Part shown: positions 34,222 to 43,355 of the stretch, one piece after another
Position numbering within the stretch: the stretch's first letter is position 1
Layout of the letters: the number at the start of each line of letters is the position of its first letter
Source of the DNA: JBHHUI01 sp965248775
GTDB lineage: Bacteria > Chloroflexota > Anaerolineae > Anaerolineales > JBHHUI01
Assembly (NCBI GenBank): GCA_965248775.1
Contig: OZ252150.1
Span: 2,418,001 to 2,482,000 of the forward strand
Length of the DNA stretch: 64,000 nucleotides
Reading direction: 5' to 3'
The notes under the pieces: model-generated
The model's database searches: none
What the model was told of the DNA's origin: nothing
What the model saw: only the letters and a program-made list of their open reading frames with translations
Made by a program: the position numbers and the translations under genes

Positions 34222-34309
34222 GGATTGATTGTGAACTAAGGGATGTTAAGTTGCAAGCTGTTCACAACTGGGGACTGGAGATTGTATCTGTACCTGGAAT
34301 CTCCAATCT

Positions 34310-34822
34310 CTAATTACTATCGTCCGCCTGCATTAAAGCGAGCAGACTCTTGTCAGCCACCATGTGTTGCCTATCCTGATGCCGCCGAATTAACTGCACG
34401 ACTCGTTCGGATGCGCCGGCCTGCGCGGCCAGATTGGCTCCCCAGTCCGCGTGTTGTTTGCCGACGACGAAAGCGCGGCGCAACCAGCTTGGCTCTCCCT
34501 GCCCCCAGTGAGCTGCAACTGCCGGCATGAGGCGGCGTGTAAGCACATAGATAGAACGCTCGACAATATTCAAACGCACCCGGGTTTTGCCTACATCGTG
34601 GAGCAGCGCGGCTTGCCATAGCTCCTGATCGTGCTCTGATTGTTGTTGCCGAAGGGTGTGCCATACCCGGCCAGCATGATATTGCTCACCGGGCGATAAC
34701 TGCGCGAACAAAATAAAGAGGCTCGGGCCGAGGAGGGCAGCGATCTCGGCAGCCTCTTCTTCGTCCAGGCGATGTGTTAGGTTAATCCAGAATTGTCGGA
34801 CGCGGTAAAGGGGTCGAGTCAA
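34310..34822 (-). CDS. HD-domain metal-dependent phosphohydrolase
   Basis: 170 residues, cytoplasmic. The HD signature is seen as EQYHAGRVWHTL (first His) and WQAALLHDVGKTRVRL (His-Asp pair), with a later HRQDRQHM region. Substrate unknown; HD proteins commonly act on nucleotides or phosphate esters. Its start overlaps the stop of the M50 protease gene by 4 bp (34819-34822), so the two are coupled. Confidence 0.85.
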   Translation of the reverse strand: MTRPLYRVRQFWINLTHRLDEEEAAEIAALLGPSLFILFAQLSPGEQYHAGRVWHTLRQQQSEHDQELWQAALLHDVGKTRVRLNIVERSIYVLTRRLMPAVAAHWGQGEPSWLRRAFVVGKQHADWGANLAAQAGASERVVQLIRRHQDRQHMVADKSLLALMQADDSN

Positions 34823-35439
34823 GCGCCGAGCAGCAGCCGGGTGGTGAGGTTGACCGGGGGACCGATGATCGCCCCAAACAAATTGAACCCAAATCGGCTA
34901 GACATGATGAGCAACAAAAGTAGAATTGGTCCGAATGGTTCCAGACGCCCGAAGGGGATTGCCAGATTGTCCGGCAGCAAACCAAGTGTGACCTTGTAAC
35001 CGTCGAGCGGGGCGATGGGGATCAGATTGAAAACCATCAGCAAAACATTCAGCCGTATAAAAAGAATAGCAAACGTAGCCATAAACCCTTCGGTAAAGAA
35101 GCCAAGCCGTATCGGGATCGCTATCAGCAACGCCAGCGTCAGATTTGAAATCGGCCCGGCGGCTGCGACGATGGCCATACCAGTACGGATGCCCATGCGG
35201 TAGTTGTGCGGGTTCGTCATTACGGGCTTGCCCCATCCAAAACCGGCTACTAGAAACAGCATCGAACCGAGTAGGTCAAGATGCTTTAATGGGTTAAGCG
35301 AAATGCGTCCTTGAGAGCGGGGTGTTGGATCGCCAAGCGCGTCTGCGATTACGGCATGGGCAAACTCATGCACAGTAATTGCGATGATCAGCGTACCAAA
35401 AACTGAGACGATCGAGGCGAGGTCGCCGCCAAATATCAT
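34819..35439 (-). CDS. Site-2-type intramembrane metalloprotease (M50 family)
   Basis: 206 residues with about five hydrophobic segments. Zinc site HEFAH (VHEFAHAVIADALGD, about residues 24-38) in the first helix, and the third ligand region NLIPIAPLDGYKV in a later helix (LDG motif). Short stand-alone M50B members of this size occur widely; their substrates are mostly unknown. Operon with the HD hydrolase. Divergent from the DUF951 gene across an inverted repeat. Confidence 0.9.
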   Translation of the reverse strand: MIFGGDLASIVSVFGTLIIAITVHEFAHAVIADALGDPTPRSQGRISLNPLKHLDLLGSMLFLVAGFGWGKPVMTNPHNYRMGIRTGMAIVAAAGPISNLTLALLIAIPIRLGFFTEGFMATFAILFIRLNVLLMVFNLIPIAPLDGYKVTLGLLPDNLAIPFGRLEPFGPILLLLLIMSSRFGFNLFGAIIGPPVNLTTRLLLGA

Positions 35440-35456
35440 AAAGGTTAAGTGTTGGA

Positions 35457-35510
35457 GCGAAGCATCCCGACGAGCCCATTACCGCGCGTCACCTGGTCAG
35501 GATGCTTCGC
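35457..35510. repeat. Inverted repeat between divergent genes
   Basis: GCGAAGCATCC (35457-35467) and GGATGCTTCGC (35500-35510), perfect 11-bp arms with a 32-nt centre. It could form a stem-loop or bind a dimeric protein between the divergent promoters; similar GATGCTTCGC motifs are frequent in bacterial intergenic repeats. Confidence 0.7.
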
Positions 35511-35544
35511 CCGTATGCAACGATTATACCATCGGCATTTCAGC

Positions 35545-35550
35545 TATAAT
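35545..35550 (+). promoter_or_regulatory. -10 element of the DUF951/glycosyltransferase operon
   Basis: TATAAT followed by CCGCGCC, identical over 13 bases to the sequence at 59889 before recO. The start codon is only 16 nt downstream, so the leader would be about 10 nt. Confidence 0.6.
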
Positions 35551-35566
35551 CCGCGCCGAGAGCAAT

Positions 35567-35779
35567 ATGCCCATAGAAATTTATCTCGATGACCGCGTTC
35601 AGATGCGCAAGCAGCATCCCTGCGGCGGATACGAATGGCGCATTTTCCGATTGGGTGCGGATATTGGCATGCTATGCGAGACCTGTGGCCGCCGCGTGCT
35701 GCTGCCGCGTCGTCAATTTGAGAAACGCCTGAAACAGATATTGGATCGCGATGCGCCTGCCGATCCGGATGCCCAGTGA
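35567..35779 (+). CDS. DUF951 protein, small
   Basis: 70 residues from ATG 35567. The pattern MRKQHPCGGYEWRIFRLGAD, then GMLCETCGRRVLLPRRQFEKR is the DUF951 signature, with Cys residues in CGG and CETC that could bind a metal. Function of the family is unknown. Its stop is 2 nt before the next gene's ATG, so both are likely translated together. Confidence 0.9.
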   Translation: MPIEIYLDDRVQMRKQHPCGGYEWRIFRLGADIGMLCETCGRRVLLPRRQFEKRLKQILDRDAPADPDAQ

Positions 35780-35781
35780 GT

Positions 35782-36909
35782 ATGAAACAGAAGGTCGTCA
35801 TCCTCATGTCTGATACCGGTGGCGGACATCGCATCTCGGCCGAAGCAATCCGCGAAGGGCTTGTTTATGAATATGGAGACACGTTAGCAGTCGAACTGAT
35901 CGACGGCTTGCGTGATTACGCTCCTTATCCATTCAGTCGATTCCCAGCCTGGTATCCGAGCATGAGCAGCGCGCGGGCCTGGGAACCGGGCTATCACCTG
36001 ATCGATGGACGGCGGCGAATTCGCGCCTTGAACCAGGCCGCGTGGCCGTATGTCCGCAATGGCATGCGCCGAATGCTGCGCGAGAACTCCTGCGACGTTA
36101 TCGTGAACGTACATGCTATATTCACCGGGCCAGTGTTGCGCGCCCTCGGAGCGGAGCGACCACGTGTTGTGAATGTCGTGACGGACCTTGTTACGACACA
36201 TGCACTCTGGTTCCATCCGCAGGCCGATCTCACTCTTGTGCCGACAGCCGCCGCTCGCGAGCGCGCGTTAGAATGCAAGGTTTCGCCTGATAGGGTAAAA
36301 GTTACCGGCCTGCCAGTATCGCAAAAGTTCCATGATTGCATTTCAGATCGACAGACCCTGCGCAGCGCACTGGAGTGGGCACCAGAAATCTTGACCGTGT
36401 TGTTGATCGGAGGTGGCGCGGGCATGGGGCCGCTGGAAAAGATTGCGCGACGCTTAGCCGAGTCGCGTTTGCCTATTCAACTTGCTGTTGTCTGTGGCCG
36501 CAACGACGCACTGCGCAAATCGTTGGAAAGCGAAATCTGGCCGCTGCCCGTGCACGTATATGGATATATGGAGAATATGCCGGAACTGATGACGGCCGCC
36601 GATTTGGTTGTGACAAAAGCCGGGCCTTCCAGTGTGATGGAAGCGCTACATTGCGGCCGACCGCTGATCCTCAGCGGGGCGATTCCCGGCCAGGAGGATG
36701 GAAATATTCGCTTTGTGGTGGAAAACGAGTGTGGGGTATGGGCACCCGGTGCGGACCGGGTGTTGCAGGCAGTGGCTCAGCTTGTTAAAGAAGGACCGAG
36801 TGAGCTTTCCCGTATGTCCAAAAATGCTCGCCACTTGGCGCAACCGGATGCCGCGCGTGTAATCGCACGGGAAATCGGCCGGTTCGTTCCACAATTGGCA
36901 GTCTCTTGA
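35782..36909 (+). CDS. Glycolipid glycosyltransferase, MGDG synthase-like (GT28)
   Basis: About 375 residues. ATG 35782 chosen, two bases after the preceding stop; a GTG at 35776 is also in frame. The N-terminus VVILMSDTGGGHRISAEAI is the conserved glycine-rich loop of MGDG synthases and UgtP-type processive glucosyltransferases. The C-terminal half has LIGGGAGMGPLEKIARRL, YGYMENMPELMTAADLVVTKAGPSSVMEAL and the GQEDGN block that binds the nucleotide sugar. It transfers a sugar from UDP-sugar to diacylglycerol at the membrane surface, making glycolipids or anchors. The exact sugar is not determinable. Confidence 0.9.
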   Translation: MKQKVVILMSDTGGGHRISAEAIREGLVYEYGDTLAVELIDGLRDYAPYPFSRFPAWYPSMSSARAWEPGYHLIDGRRRIRALNQAAWPYVRNGMRRMLRENSCDVIVNVHAIFTGPVLRALGAERPRVVNVVTDLVTTHALWFHPQADLTLVPTAAARERALECKVSPDRVKVTGLPVSQKFHDCISDRQTLRSALEWAPEILTVLLIGGGAGMGPLEKIARRLAESRLPIQLAVVCGRNDALRKSLESEIWPLPVHVYGYMENMPELMTAADLVVTKAGPSSVMEALHCGRPLILSGAIPGQEDGNIRFVVENECGVWAPGADRVLQAVAQLVKEGPSELSRMSKNARHLAQPDAARVIAREIGRFVPQLAVS

Positions 36910-36932
36910 TAGTCTGGATGCCAGGCGGATTC

Positions 36933-37076
36933 TTAAACGTTTAAAACGACATTTATCATAAGATTCTCAGCCCCACTTCCCAAGACTAGGAGGATGATAA
37001 TAACAGTTACGGCAACAATTACGAGTATAAGTGCGTACTCCATTAATCCCTGACCTGATTCTCCCCGTCGGTCCAT
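36933..37076 (-). CDS. Flp/Fap-type pilin-like small protein
   Basis: A 47-residue frame from ATG 37076 (GGAAGG 9 nt upstream); an ATG three codons earlier is possible but overlaps that site. It reads MDRRGESGQGLMEYALILVI followed by a wholly hydrophobic helix (VAVTVIIILLVLG). The GQGLMEYALI segment with Glu at +5 is the class IVb/Flp pilin signature, cleaved before the hydrophobic helix by a prepilin peptidase. No assembly genes (tad) or peptidase are in the window, so it is an orphan pilin. Too short for ordinary gene callers. Confidence 0.8.
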   Translation of the reverse strand: MDRRGESGQGLMEYALILVIVAVTVIIILLVLGSGAENLMINVVLNV

Positions 37077-37233
37077 GTGTAGCATCCTTCCTCTGATTAG
37101 TGAGATGAGAAATTCTCAATACTCTATTCGGCAAGTGGATATCTGTCAAATAATCATTTGCCCTCTGCTTGGGTATACTTAAATCGGCGCTTGAACGCTC
37201 ATATTCAATGAGTAAAATCAGACGTAAGTTTAA

Positions 37234-38205
37234 ATGACCGCAATTGCTCATAGGACAACTGCACAGGCCGGCCTGCGGCCTATAGATCTGCGTCGAGACC
37301 TCGGCGCGATTGCGCGTTTAATTGAGATCTGTTTCGGGGAGCAGCTCGATGCAGGCGGGCGCAGCGCGATCCGGGAAAAGCTAGCATTGAGCCGCTATGG
37401 CCCGTTACTTGGAGTGATGGGATCGTTGCTCCAGTACGCGCCTGGTTGGTCACTGGGTTTTGTCTGGATCGAAGCAGGGCAACTGGTTGGGAACGTGGGG
37501 GTGCAGCCGGCTGCCTCACGTCGACAGAGCTGGCTCATTGCCAATGTGGCCGTGCATCCGGAGTATCGGCGTCGGGGAATTGCACGCAGCCTTGTGCATG
37601 CTGCAATAGACATGGCAGCGGCGCGCGGTGGAGAGGAAGTGCTGTTGCAAGTAGAGGCAGACAATGATGGTGCGCTGCGTTTATACGATTTGCTGGGTTT
37701 TGAAACGCTCACGACCCGGACTGTTTGGGAACGTCGCACGCGTCAGGTGCCCAGCTTAACTTCCAGCCCGCGCAAGGATATCCGGCTCAGCTCTAGTAGC
37801 AATTGGCAAGCTGAATTCGATCTGCTCTCCGAAGAACGCCCCGAAGGTCTCGAATGGACACAGCCTCTGGACGCACGCCGCTTTCGACCATCTTTTACGC
37901 GCGCTATCGGTAACTTTTTGAATGGAAAGCGAGAAGAGCACTGGATTGCCGGTCCGCAGGATCAGGTGCATGGTTGGATGGGACTCAGGATGACATTTGG
38001 TCGCTTCGACCACATCTCACTCGTGATACGCTCGTCTCTACGGGAAGAGTTAGAGCGTCCCATGCTTGTGCGCGCCTTGCGTCGTCTGGGACGGCGGCCG
38101 TGGGCCGTGCGCATCGAACATCCGGCCGAACATTCACAAGAGTTATTTAAAGCGCTACAGTTCCGGCCTCTCCGCACATTACGTTGGATGCGATTGCGAT
38201 TGTAA
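37234..38205 (+). CDS. GNAT-family N-acetyltransferase
   Basis: 323 residues. The N-terminal half (about 12-170) is a GNAT domain: IANVAVHPEYRRRGIARSLV holds the acetyl-CoA pyrophosphate loop (RRRGIA), and EADNDGALRLYDLLGFETL is the usual closing motif. The second half (about 180-323) has a weaker GNAT-like layout (DHISLVIRSSLREELERPML) and may be a degenerate second domain. Substrate unknown. Stands alone between the pilin and dnaJ-like gene. Confidence 0.85.
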   Translation: MTAIAHRTTAQAGLRPIDLRRDLGAIARLIEICFGEQLDAGGRSAIREKLALSRYGPLLGVMGSLLQYAPGWSLGFVWIEAGQLVGNVGVQPAASRRQSWLIANVAVHPEYRRRGIARSLVHAAIDMAAARGGEEVLLQVEADNDGALRLYDLLGFETLTTRTVWERRTRQVPSLTSSPRKDIRLSSSSNWQAEFDLLSEERPEGLEWTQPLDARRFRPSFTRAIGNFLNGKREEHWIAGPQDQVHGWMGLRMTFGRFDHISLVIRSSLREELERPMLVRALRRLGRRPWAVRIEHPAEHSQELFKALQFRPLRTLRWMRLRL

Positions 38206-38397
38206 GCCGGCTTCTTCAATTCCTGATCGCTCCGCTTCAATATTAATATCTGAAAGAAGCGAACATCAATTCCTAATCTAAAAAGGCGGTTGATCGGAGA
38301 ATCGTGTATGATCCAGATGTGATGTTTCGTTGCACTCTAGCAAAATATTAAAGCAAGCTTATTGCGAACAGGACTTAAATTTACAGGCAGCAGATAG

Positions 38398-39306
38398 ATG
38401 GAATACCGAGACTACTATGAAATCCTTGGCGTGTCCCGGAGCGCCAGCGAAAAGGAAATAAAAAAGGCTTACCGTGAACTTGCGCGCAAGTATCATCCTG
38501 ATCTCAACCCCGACGATAAAACGGCGGAGGCTAAATTTAAGGAAGCTAACGAAGCGTATGAAGTTCTAGGCGATGACGAGAAGCGGGCTAAATACGATCA
38601 ATTGGGTGCAAGCTGGTATCAGTATCAAGCACGTGGCGGAAACGCGTCCGGATTCGACTGGGGGCAATGGACTGGCGCCGGTGGCCGCGGCCAACCCGGC
38701 TATGACGACATCTTTGGGGGTGGCGCAGGCTTCTCGGATTTCTTCAACTCTGTCTTCGGCATGGGTGCGGGGCAGCCTGGTGCACCGCGTCGGCGCGGTC
38801 AGGATATAACACACGAAGTCTCGATCTCGCTCGAAGAGGTTGCCACCGGCTCCATTCGTCGCCTGCGTAAGGACGATCGACAACTGGATGTGAAACTTCC
38901 AGCCGGGGCAAAAACAGGTACCCGGGTTCGAGTTGCCGGTGAGGGTGGTGCGGGCATTAACGCTGACCGCGGTGATCTGTATCTGCGCATCAAAGTGCGC
39001 GAACATGAGCGCTTTGAGCGGCGCGGCAATGATCTTTACTACACCCTTCAGCTAGACCTCTATACAACTGTGCTGGGTGGCAAAGTCACGGTCGAGACCC
39101 TCAACGGGAATGTTGAACTCAGCATCCCAGCCCAGAGCCAGAATGGCCAGATAATGCGCCTGCGGGGCAAAGGGCTACCCCACCTGAAAAAATCAGATGA
39201 GCGTGGAGACTTGTATGTCACTCTGGGGGTACGTTTGCCGGAAGCGCTATCCGACGAGGAACGAGACTTGTTCAAACAGCTCGCGGAGCTGCGTGACGGG
39301 GACTAG
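38398..39306 (+). CDS. J-domain co-chaperone, CbpA/DnaJ class II-like
   Basis: 302 residues. J domain 1-65 with the HPD motif (KYHPDLNPDD), a Gly-rich G/F region (about 75-125: GGNASGFDWGQWTGAGG), and the C-terminal substrate-binding beta domains (VSISLEEVATGSIRRLR; VRVAGEGGAGINADRGDLYL). No zinc-binding CxxCxGxG repeats, so it is CbpA-like rather than true DnaJ. It stimulates DnaK ATPase. No CIRCE element was seen upstream. It is followed at 51 bp by an HtrA-like protease, so both may belong to protein quality control. Confidence 0.92.
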   Translation: MEYRDYYEILGVSRSASEKEIKKAYRELARKYHPDLNPDDKTAEAKFKEANEAYEVLGDDEKRAKYDQLGASWYQYQARGGNASGFDWGQWTGAGGRGQPGYDDIFGGGAGFSDFFNSVFGMGAGQPGAPRRRGQDITHEVSISLEEVATGSIRRLRKDDRQLDVKLPAGAKTGTRVRVAGEGGAGINADRGDLYLRIKVREHERFERRGNDLYYTLQLDLYTTVLGGKVTVETLNGNVELSIPAQSQNGQIMRLRGKGLPHLKKSDERGDLYVTLGVRLPEALSDEERDLFKQLAELRDGD

Positions 39307-39357
39307 CCCGAAAGAAAAATTCGGTCCTCCAAGTTAAACTTCACCAGAGCCCTCAAA

Positions 39358-40584
39358 TTGATCAATCGAAGGCCAGATATTCGAATTATTGTTGTATTCA
39401 CATTCTTAGTACTGGCCGGGATGGCTTGCGAACTCGCGCCTGCGAGCGATCCACCTCCAACTCAAGTGCAGGCGATCCCAAACCTGGCCTCCGCTGAAGC
39501 AGTACCAACCGATATACCAATCCCAATACCAACGGCGGAACTTCCAACCGCCGTGCCTCCGACACTCATCGTTGAGGAGCCCTCAGCGGAACCCGTCAGT
39601 GGAGTAAACGAAGAGCTATTCGTTGAGATTTACAATCAAATCAATCCGGCCGTTGTGGCTATTCTGATCCACGATTCATTTGGACAATCGTCGGGGCAGG
39701 CGACGGGATTTGTCTTTGACGGACAAGGTCACATTGTGACCAACCAGCATGTGGTGTTGGATGCTGCTTCCATTGAAGTGACTTTCCCCAGTGGGGAAAA
39801 GATGTGGGCGGATTTGCTCGGCTCGGATGAAACTGCCGACCTGGCAGTTGTCAAAGTTCCGGCTCTGCCGGCGGGAGTCTCACCGGTGACGCTCGCTGAT
39901 TCCGACCTGGTGTCCGTAGGTCAGCGCGTAGTCGCGATTGGCAATCCCTTTGGTTTTGAAAGCACCATCACAACAGGGATCGTCAGCGGCCTGGGCCGTG
40001 TGCTACAGAGCGAGGCATTGGCGCCCGGCGGCGGCAGCTTTTCTGCACCGGATGTGATCCAAACAGACGCTGCCATCAATCCGGGAAATTCCGGCGGGCC
40101 GCTCATGAACCTGCCGGGCCATGTGATTGGTGTCAACAAGGCCATATTCTCTGAGACGGGCGTGAACTCAGGAGTGGGCTTTGCGATTGCTTCCAATACC
40201 GTCCGGCGCGTCATTCCAAGCTTGATTATCAACGGTAGTTATACCTATCCTTTCCTGGGTCTGAGTAGTCGAAGCGATCTGACTTTGCGTGATATCGAAA
40301 CCCTTGGTTTGCCCTCGGCGACCGGGGTATATATTCTCACGGTGGTTGCCGGCGGACCGGCAGATCAGGCGGGTATCCGAGGCGGTAGTATCCCTACGAA
40401 CATAAATGGTCTGCTGAGTGGGGGGGATTTCATCACTGCCATTGATGGAAACCCAGTTCGAAGCTTTTCGAAAATGCTCAGTTATTTGGTCAATCACACC
40501 GAAGTCGGGCAGACAGTGACCGTAACGGTAATTAGAAATGGTACATCGGAGGAGCTAGGGCTAACGCTCGGCGCCCGGCCTTAA
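39358..40584 (+). CDS. HtrA-like trypsin-type serine protease with PDZ domain
   Basis: 408 residues from TTG 39358. N-terminal hydrophobic signal followed by Cys (LVLAGMAC24), an atypical lipobox, then a Pro/Thr-rich linker to about residue 80. Protease domain: triad H131 (IVTNQHVV), D161 (TADLAVVKV), S245 (NPGNSGGPLM). A C-terminal PDZ domain (about 310-405) reads GLPSATGVYILTVVAGGPADQAG. It acts outside the cytoplasmic membrane to degrade or refold damaged proteins. It is shortly followed by the ECF sigma factor. Confidence 0.92.
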   Translation: MINRRPDIRIIVVFTFLVLAGMACELAPASDPPPTQVQAIPNLASAEAVPTDIPIPIPTAELPTAVPPTLIVEEPSAEPVSGVNEELFVEIYNQINPAVVAILIHDSFGQSSGQATGFVFDGQGHIVTNQHVVLDAASIEVTFPSGEKMWADLLGSDETADLAVVKVPALPAGVSPVTLADSDLVSVGQRVVAIGNPFGFESTITTGIVSGLGRVLQSEALAPGGGSFSAPDVIQTDAAINPGNSGGPLMNLPGHVIGVNKAIFSETGVNSGVGFAIASNTVRRVIPSLIINGSYTYPFLGLSSRSDLTLRDIETLGLPSATGVYILTVVAGGPADQAGIRGGSIPTNINGLLSGGDFITAIDGNPVRSFSKMLSYLVNHTEVGQTVTVTVIRNGTSEELGLTLGARP

Positions 40585-40676
40585 AAGTTAGAGAAGACTA
40601 TTTACACTAGGTACGATGATACAATGAAGCTGCCTAGTCGGACATGCCCGCTGATTGCCTCAAATCGAGGAGTTGA

Positions 40677-41252
40677 ATGCAATCTGACGATAGCCAACTT
40701 ATCGCTCGGTTACAATCCGGCGATATCGAGGCTTTAGGGGAACTATACGATCGATATCGACTTCAGGTATACAGGACGGCACTGAGTGTGGTGCGCGATC
40801 CAGATCTGGCAGAAGACATCACCCAAGAAACATTCCTCCGCTTGCATAGGTATTCTTTACGTGTCGACCGTACATTACCTCTCTCCCCTTGGTTGTATCG
40901 CGTTACTGTAAATCTCTGCTACACCTGGGCAAGCCGCCGAAAACGCTGGCAGACTCGTCTGACAAGCTGGTTCGATCGCTTGCTCGATACAACGCTAGCC
41001 GGCCCAGAACAAACTGCAGAACAACAGGACGAGTTACGTGCATTGCAAGTCGCGATTGACAATTTGCCGATCAATCAGCTCGTTGTAATTGTGCTGTATT
41101 ATCAGCAAGGGTTGAAGCTGCAAGCGATCGCCGATATCCTTGAGCGTCCGGTCGGGACAGTTAAATCCCGACTGCACTATGGCCGCGAGAATCTGCGCCA
41201 ATCGCTCATCGCTGACCCCAGCTCGGTTGCCGTTGCGTACGAATTTACGTGA
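40677..41252 (+). CDS. ECF-type RNA polymerase sigma factor
   Basis: 191 residues. Region 2: LGELYDRYRLQVYRTALSVV and DLAEDITQETFLRLHRY; region 4: NQLVVIVLYYQQGLKLQAIADILERPVGTVKSRLHYGRENLR, a normal sigma-70 r4 helix-turn-helix. There is no anti-sigma gene beside it; the following gene is a solute-binding protein 45 bp away. GAGGAG lies before the start. It probably directs a small envelope or stress regulon; target promoters cannot be told. Confidence 0.92.
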   Translation: MQSDDSQLIARLQSGDIEALGELYDRYRLQVYRTALSVVRDPDLAEDITQETFLRLHRYSLRVDRTLPLSPWLYRVTVNLCYTWASRRKRWQTRLTSWFDRLLDTTLAGPEQTAEQQDELRALQVAIDNLPINQLVVIVLYYQQGLKLQAIADILERPVGTVKSRLHYGRENLRQSLIADPSSVAVAYEFT

Positions 41253-41297
41253 CCGTCGCGTGACCATTTTCCAGGTCCGCAACATCCTACTTCTCTT

Positions 41298-43355
41298 GTG
41301 AAACCGAACTTACTCTGCTTTCTGCTGCTGTCTTTCCGGCTGCGTCGCGGGTGTTTCTTTATTTCAGTAATGCTGCTCGCAGTCAGTGGCTTTCTGGTTG
41401 CCTGCCAACCTGAAATTCTTGCCACTGCCGTAGTTATATTGCCCGTTGCAGCCGGAAGTAACGCAACCGAGGACACTTCACTCTCTAATGAAACGGGAAT
41501 TCCTGCGCCAAGTGCAACAGTTCCCCCAACCCCCGCCGAGCCGACTCTAACGCCCACGCCTCCGCGACCCCGCGTATTGGTCATCTGCCTGCCCGAGGAA
41601 CCGCAGTCGCTGTACATCTATAGTGCAACCGCGAATGCTTGGCGGCATGTACAGGAAGCACTCCGTGATGGCCCCATCGACGAGCGCATGTTTGGGTTTC
41701 AACCTGTGATTCTGGAGAAGCTTCCGCACTGGGAGGATGGGGATGTCGTGCTGGAGACAGTGCGCGTCGCGCCTGGCGAGATTGTTGCCACAGTGAAGGG
41801 TGAACTGCAGCGCTTGGAAGGGGGTCTTACCTACTGGGCGCCGGATCTGAGCGAGGCTGTGGCCGAACCAGATGAGGTCATCACAACTGTACAAATGGTA
41901 GTCACCTTCCGGTTAATCGATGGTGTGACCTGGTCAGATGGAGAACCACTCACCGCAGATGATTCTGTTTTTGGCTTCCAGACATTGCGCAGTGATGACA
42001 CATCCGCCCCAGATAAATATGTGGTGCGCCGCACGCAACAATATGAGGCCGTGGATGATCATACGGCGGAATGGACAGGTGTACCCGGTTTCCTAGATTC
42101 AAGTTACTTCCTGAACTTCTTCGAACCGCTCCCGGCGCACGCCTATGGCCATCTGACGGCAGCGGATATGACCACTGATGAACTGGTCAACCGGCTGCCG
42201 CTTTCGTGGGGCGCATTCCGAGTCGCCGAATGGGTGGCCGGCGAATATTTGCGGATGCTCCCAAATGAGCACTACTTCCGCGCTGCGGAAGGCCTACCCC
42301 GGTTAGACGAAATCGTATTCATTTTTACGCCGGACGAGACTCAAGCGCTGCAGAATGTGTTTTCAGGGACCTGTCATGTGGCTGTGCGCAACAATTGGGG
42401 CGCCTGGGAATCGAACGGCGCGACGATCGTTGCTGCCATGGATAATGGGCAACTCGGCGAGCATCTAATTTCCGGGCCCCTGTTGGAGCATCTCGACTTT
42501 GGTATTGCATCTGAAGAAGACTATTTCCGCCCAGCCGGCAGTAGGCTTTTCCAATCTGCAGCCGTCCGTCGAGCAGTGGCACATTGCCTCGACCGGCAGA
42601 CATTGGCGAATGTTATGCAATGGGGACGTGGCGAGGTTGCACATAGTTATGCGCCCTCAAATCATCCGCTTTTCCCGGCTGATACTCTGACGATGTACGC
42701 TTTCGATCCGGTGCGAGGACAGACATTATTGGCAGAGGTTGGTTGGGTCGATACAAATGGGGATGGCCTGCTGAATCAGGCCGGCAAATCACTGCAATTG
42801 CAATACGCCGTGAATTATCCGGAGAGCTTCACCGGAAGTATGCGCCAATCCGTTGCGGAAATTGTGCAGGCTAGTCTTCGTGAGACCTGTGGTATCGGAA
42901 TTGAGATCGTGCCTCAATCGGGTGTCGAAATGTACTCGGAGTGGCCAATTTCAACTGTGTTCGGTCGGCAGTTTGATTTGGCCCAGTATACCTGGCTCTT
43001 GCGGGGCGAACCGAGTTGTGATCTCTACACTTCGGATGAAGTACCGCGCGCAGGCTATGTGTTTGGTCAAAACGCCAGTGGCTATTCCCGTACAGAGTTC
43101 GATCAAGCCTGCGCAGCTGCCCTGGAGGGGCAATCGCGGGAAGGCAGCGCGAGTGCGCACCGCACCGCACAACAAATTTTTGCCGAAGACCTGCCCAGCC
43201 TGCCGCTCTTCTTCCGGCAACGGATTGGCGTGGCACGGCCGGAACTATCCGGCTTCTTGCTCGATCCCACACACCCCTCGCCACTCTGGAACGTCGAGGC
43301 GTTTAGCCTCGTGGAACAAGCTCGATCGGATGATGAGGTTGATGCGGTTCGTTGA
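41298..43355 (+). CDS. ABC transporter solute-binding lipoprotein, family 5 (peptide/nickel type)
   Basis: 685 residues from GTG 41298. Signal with lipobox VSGFLVAC, then a Thr/Pro linker (about 45-90) and the family 5 fold. Typical stretches: GDVVLETVRVAPGE, VTFRLIDGVTWSDGEPLTADD and FQSAAVRRAVAHCLDRQTL. A GWVDTNGDGLLNQAG loop resembles the Asp-rich Ca-binding-like turn common in these proteins. No permease or ATPase genes follow, so it is an orphan binding protein or works with the dipeptide system at 48.8-55.3 kb. Its 3' end overlaps the convergent gene by 111 bp. Confidence 0.88.
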   Translation: MKPNLLCFLLLSFRLRRGCFFISVMLLAVSGFLVACQPEILATAVVILPVAAGSNATEDTSLSNETGIPAPSATVPPTPAEPTLTPTPPRPRVLVICLPEEPQSLYIYSATANAWRHVQEALRDGPIDERMFGFQPVILEKLPHWEDGDVVLETVRVAPGEIVATVKGELQRLEGGLTYWAPDLSEAVAEPDEVITTVQMVVTFRLIDGVTWSDGEPLTADDSVFGFQTLRSDDTSAPDKYVVRRTQQYEAVDDHTAEWTGVPGFLDSSYFLNFFEPLPAHAYGHLTAADMTTDELVNRLPLSWGAFRVAEWVAGEYLRMLPNEHYFRAAEGLPRLDEIVFIFTPDETQALQNVFSGTCHVAVRNNWGAWESNGATIVAAMDNGQLGEHLISGPLLEHLDFGIASEEDYFRPAGSRLFQSAAVRRAVAHCLDRQTLANVMQWGRGEVAHSYAPSNHPLFPADTLTMYAFDPVRGQTLLAEVGWVDTNGDGLLNQAGKSLQLQYAVNYPESFTGSMRQSVAEIVQASLRETCGIGIEIVPQSGVEMYSEWPISTVFGRQFDLAQYTWLLRGEPSCDLYTSDEVPRAGYVFGQNASGYSRTEFDQACAAALEGQSREGSASAHRTAQQIFAEDLPSLPLFFRQRIGVARPELSGFLLDPTHPSPLWNVEAFSLVEQARSDDEVDAVR

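Noticed and set aside
38221..38397. CIRCE-like heat-shock operator before the J-domain gene
   Set aside because: Only a half-site-like GCACTC was found; no inverted partner at the required spacing.
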